64,000 bases of DNA from JAGTVG01 sp942491935 (GTDB taxonomy: Bacteria > Bacteroidota > Bacteroidia > Cytophagales > Cyclobacteriaceae). Location: contig CALOCZ010000010.1 in NCBI GenBank assembly GCA_942491935.1, forward strand, positions 6,462 to 70,461, read 5' to 3'. The notes under the pieces are model-generated. The model made no database searches and was not told the origin of the DNA. It saw nothing but the letters and a program-made list of their open reading frames with translations. Positions 63,897 to 64,000 of this stretch are shown in pieces; the first letter of the stretch is position 1; every line of letters starts with the position of its first letter. A program made the position numbers and the translations under genes.

Positions 63897-64000
63897 TACC
63901 CAACCATTTTCTGATCAAGTACTTCATATCTGGATACATTACTGACGAATTCAGGTACAATACGCTTCATTTGTTCTACCACTTTGTTTTCGTCTTTCTG
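63896..64000 (-). CDS. End of a polysaccharide-biosynthesis epimerase/dehydratase (partial)
   Basis: Only the last 34 codons are in the window. The reading ends KRIVPEFVSNVSRYEVLD, then QKMVG and a stop. This resembles the C-terminus of CapD/WbpM/FlaA1-type nucleoside-diphosphate-sugar dehydratases (MKxIVPEFxSxNSxYExLD). The gene continues beyond the window. The family call rests on this short tail alone. Confidence 0.6.
   Translation of the reverse strand, partial: QKDENKVVEQMKRIVPEFVSNVSRYEVLDQKMVG

Noticed and set aside
63616..63900. CRISPR-like array
   Set aside because: The repeats are too few, too diverged and not evenly spaced; no cas gene is nearby.

Overview
The window looks like a chromosomal segment of an aerobic, probably marine or soil, member of the Bacteroidota (Cytophagales-like). 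The evidence is AT-rich DNA, TAnnTTTG-type -7 promoter boxes, a PorP/SprF protein beside a giant protein with a gliding-motility-type (type B) C-terminal sorting domain, a TonB-dependent receptor with a carboxypeptidase-like N-terminal domain, MacB/FtsX-type permeases, LytS/LytTR regulators, several sulfatases, and Tat-exported Gfo/Idh/MocA oxidoreductases. I see no phage, plasmid, CRISPR, IS or rRNA.

Layout. 1-2.5 kb: the end of a Gfo/Idh/MocA oxidoreductase, an ECF sigma factor overlapping a multi-pass membrane protein, and an unknown membrane protein. 2.5-5 kb: an ABC permease interrupted by one TAA. 5-9 kb: an unknown lipoprotein, a sulfatase, YbjQ and small membrane proteins. 9-15 kb: a YceI protein, a SUMF1-like protein without its catalytic cysteine, an exported oxidoreductase, ApbE, and two tandem sugar-isomerase-like TIM barrels. 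15-18 kb: a TPR hybrid-type sensor kinase. 18-24 kb: a frameshifted FAA hydrolase, an M23 peptidase, a Bcp peroxiredoxin without an ATG start, a VWA protein and a class III aminotransferase. 24-29 kb: tyrS, a lipoprotein, a patatin, an MBL-fold hydrolase and accA.

29-38 kb: tRNA-Asp with a mismatched acceptor end, a GH5 lipoprotein, an AT-rich stretch with very small ORFs, a murQ / BadF-type kinase / sulfatase operon, an alkyltransferase-like protein, and a sodium-solute symporter frameshifted in an A7 run. 38-47 kb is mostly housekeeping: clpS, aminotransferase, HldE-type kinase, PPi-type phosphofructokinase, phosphohexomutase, trpS and a DUF1573 protein. 47-52.4 kb: one transcription unit of TonB-dependent receptor, TPR protein, LytS kinase and LytTR regulator. 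52.7-63.6 kb: PorP/SprF, a roughly 2834-residue adhesin-like protein and a DUF6089/PorG-like barrel, forming a type IX secretion locus. The window ends in the last codons of a polysaccharide-biosynthesis epimerase/dehydratase.

How the parts work together. Several sets fit a scavenger of sulfated and amino-sugar polysaccharides: sulfatases, GH5, murQ with its kinase, a symporter, and exported sugar oxidoreductase and isomerase proteins. The two most system-like units are the receptor-TPR-LytS-LytTR operon and the PorP/giant-protein/PorG-like locus. Four protein genes carry a single-base lesion or lack a normal start, and the tRNA has two acceptor mismatches. I cannot tell real decay from sequence error.
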